Shown piece after piece: positions 3,962 through 5,470 of a stretch of 5,470 nucleotides of DNA. This stretch comes from Chromatiaceae bacterium (GTDB taxonomy: Bacteria > Pseudomonadota > Gammaproteobacteria > Chromatiales > Chromatiaceae). A program made the translations under genes and the position numbers. Position 1 is the first letter of the stretch, and the number at the start of each line of letters is the position of its first letter. The DNA lies in assembly GCA_012962365.1 (NCBI GenBank), contig DTXR01000465.1:1-5470 (forward strand), in the 5' to 3' direction. The notes beneath the pieces are model-generated. The model ran no database searches, had not been told where the DNA came from, and saw only the letters and a list, made by a program, of their open reading frames with translations.

Positions 3962-5470
3962 ATGGACAACATACGATTATTCCTCATCATGGCGCTGGCC
4001 TACACGGGCTTTCTTCTCTGGCAGGCCTGGCAGGATGATTATGTCCAACCGGCCGCACAGCAGGTTCAGGCCACCCAGGAAGGTACTGCGACAGCGGGTA
4101 ACACCGACCAGTCCGTGCCACAGGTACCCGCTGTCACCGATATCGACAGCGCCGCGCCTCAGGTAGCCAAACCCACGGATACAGGCAAGCCTGCCGTAAG
4201 CGGCCAATTGGTTACGGTCACTACCGATACACTGAAAGTGGGCATCGATACGCAAGGCGGAACCATCGTCGAGACCCTGTTGCTCAAATATCCCGTGTCC
4301 ATGCAGCAGCCGGATGTGAAATATCGTCTTATGAGCCGCTCGCAGGATGATTTCTTCATCTCCCAGAACGGCTTGCTGGGTGCTGGGAATCAGGACGCTC
4401 CCAATCATGAAACCCTGTTCACCGCCAGTCAGACCAGTTACCGCATGGAGGCAGGCAAGGATCAACTGGTGGTCGATCTTGTGTGGACCGGCAGGAACGG
4501 CGTTAAAGTCACCAAGCGTTATCGCTTTACGCGAGGCAGCCACAAGGTCGATCTGGAAAATATCGTAGAAAATGCTTCCGCTGCACCCTGGCAGGTGCGC
4601 GAATACCGCCAGTTGCAACGGGGTGAACCCACGAGCAAAGGCAACGCCCTGATGATGACTGCATTCGTGGGTGGTGTGGCCTGGGATCCGGAAGACAAAT
4701 ACCAGAAATATGATTTCGACGACCTTAAGGCGGGCAAGCTCAACAAGGAAGTCACCCGTGGCTGGATTGCCATGATTCAGCATTATTTCCTGGTCGCCGT
4801 GATACCGCCAGCGGAAGAACCCCGTCATTTCTATAGCAAGGGGCTGGCCAACGGCCATTATGTCATCGGTGCCTACAGCCCTGCGGTGAGCGTCGCGCCA
4901 GGCGCGAGCCATACGTTCAGCGGTTCTTTCTTCATGGGACCCAAGGATCAAGAAACCCTGGAATCTATCGCGGAAGGCCTCGATCTTGTCGTTGATTATG
5001 GCTGGTTGACCCTCCTGGCCAAGCCCATGTATGAAATCCTCAGCTGGATCAACAGCATTGTAGGAAACTGGGGCTGGACCATCCTGATCTTTACCGTGCT
5101 GATCAAGGCAGTATTCTTCAAGTTGTCCGAGACCAGCTACAAGTCCATGGCCAAGATGCGCAATCTCACCCCACGCATCCAGGCACTGAAAGACCGTTAC
5201 GGGGATGACAAGCAACGCATGCAGTCTGCCATGATGGAGTTGTACAAGGAATCCGGGGCGAATCCTCTGGGTGGTTGTCTGCCCATGCTGGTGCAGATGC
5301 CGTTCTTCATCGCGCTGTACTGGGTACTCATGGAGTCGGTGGAGTTGCGTCAGGCGCCCTGGATCCTGTGGATCAAGGATCTGTCAGTGATGGATCCCTA
5401 CTATGTGCTGCCGGTGATCATGGGCGCGACCATGTTCCTGCAGCAAAAGCTCAACCCGGCGCCGCCTGAT
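3962..5470 (+). CDS. yidC: Membrane protein insertase YidC (3' end beyond the window)
   Basis: The frame is open from ATG 3962 to the edge, 503 codons; E. coli YidC has 548 aa. YidC inserts inner-membrane proteins alone or with SecYEG and helps them fold. It shows TM1 at about 4-20 (ending FLLWQAWQDDY), a Gln/Thr/Ala-rich linker, the large periplasmic P1 domain at about 60-340, TM2 at 369-388 (NWGWTILIFTVLIKAVFFKL), the cytoplasmic coiled hairpin with TPRIQALKDRYGDDKQRM at 403-420, NPLGGCLPMLVQMP at 434-447 opening TM3, SVELRQAPW, and TM4 starting DPYYVLP at 478. K382 occupies the place of the groove arginine R366 of E. coli, keeping the positive charge. No clear Shine-Dalgarno sequence precedes the ATG. 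The usual yidD gene between rnpA and yidC is missing. Confidence 0.97.
   Translation, partial: MDNIRLFLIMALAYTGFLLWQAWQDDYVQPAAQQVQATQEGTATAGNTDQSVPQVPAVTDIDSAAPQVAKPTDTGKPAVSGQLVTVTTDTLKVGIDTQGGTIVETLLLKYPVSMQQPDVKYRLMSRSQDDFFISQNGLLGAGNQDAPNHETLFTASQTSYRMEAGKDQLVVDLVWTGRNGVKVTKRYRFTRGSHKVDLENIVENASAAPWQVREYRQLQRGEPTSKGNALMMTAFVGGVAWDPEDKYQKYDFDDLKAGKLNKEVTRGWIAMIQHYFLVAVIPPAEEPRHFYSKGLANGHYVIGAYSPAVSVAPGASHTFSGSFFMGPKDQETLESIAEGLDLVVDYGWLTLLAKPMYEILSWINSIVGNWGWTILIFTVLIKAVFFKLSETSYKSMAKMRNLTPRIQALKDRYGDDKQRMQSAMMELYKESGANPLGGCLPMLVQMPFFIALYWVLMESVELRQAPWILWIKDLSVMDPYYVLPVIMGATMFLQQKLNPAPPD

Noticed and set aside
3977..5215. A 412-codon open frame on the minus strand opposite yidC
   Set aside because: It lies wholly within the clear yidC reading frame on the other strand. 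Its His/Gly-rich product has no recognisable domain. Long antisense frames are common opposite conserved genes at this base composition.

Overview
The window is the chromosomal replication-origin neighbourhood of a gammaproteobacterium. The gene order is recF (partial) <- dnaN <- dnaA on the minus strand and rpmH -> rnpA -> yidC (partial) on the plus strand, diverging from the 374-bp interval between dnaA and rpmH. Protein motifs (DnaA with short domain II, DnaN ending YVVMPMRI, YidC with the NPLGGC and SVELRQAPW segments) fit Gammaproteobacteria. A Chromatiales-like sulfur-oxidiser lineage is possible, but that is a guess from general resemblance.

Left part: 25 codons of recF (1-75) run off the left edge. 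A 296-bp stretch without a recognisable gene (76-371) separates recF from dnaN. dnaN (372-1481) is complete. A 225-bp interval (1482-1706) lies between dnaA and dnaN, a junction that is nearly gapless in E. coli. It holds two perfect DnaA boxes next to the dnaA stop codon, a near-match box, and an AT-rich stretch next to dnaN. dnaA (1707-3065) is complete and starts with GTG.

Centre: the 374-bp divergent intergenic region (3066-3439) holds a third perfect DnaA box, the leader of dnaA, a good sigma70-type promoter for rpmH and a strong inverted repeat in the rpmH leader. Boxes on both sides of dnaA, with the AT-rich segment next to dnaN, suggest a bipartite origin laid out as in Bacillus or Helicobacter.

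Right part: rpmH encodes ribosomal protein L34 (44 aa). rnpA encodes the RNase P protein and has an unclear start. yidC follows rnpA after only 16 bp, so the small yidD gene normally found between them is absent.

Together the genes cover replication initiation (DnaA), the sliding clamp (DnaN), gap repair (RecF), ribosome assembly (L34), tRNA 5' maturation (RnpA) and inner-membrane protein insertion (YidC). No mobile element, CRISPR array, tRNA or rRNA was seen. The points most worth a second look are the origin layout, the missing yidD, the rnpA start and the unexplained dnaN-recF spacer.
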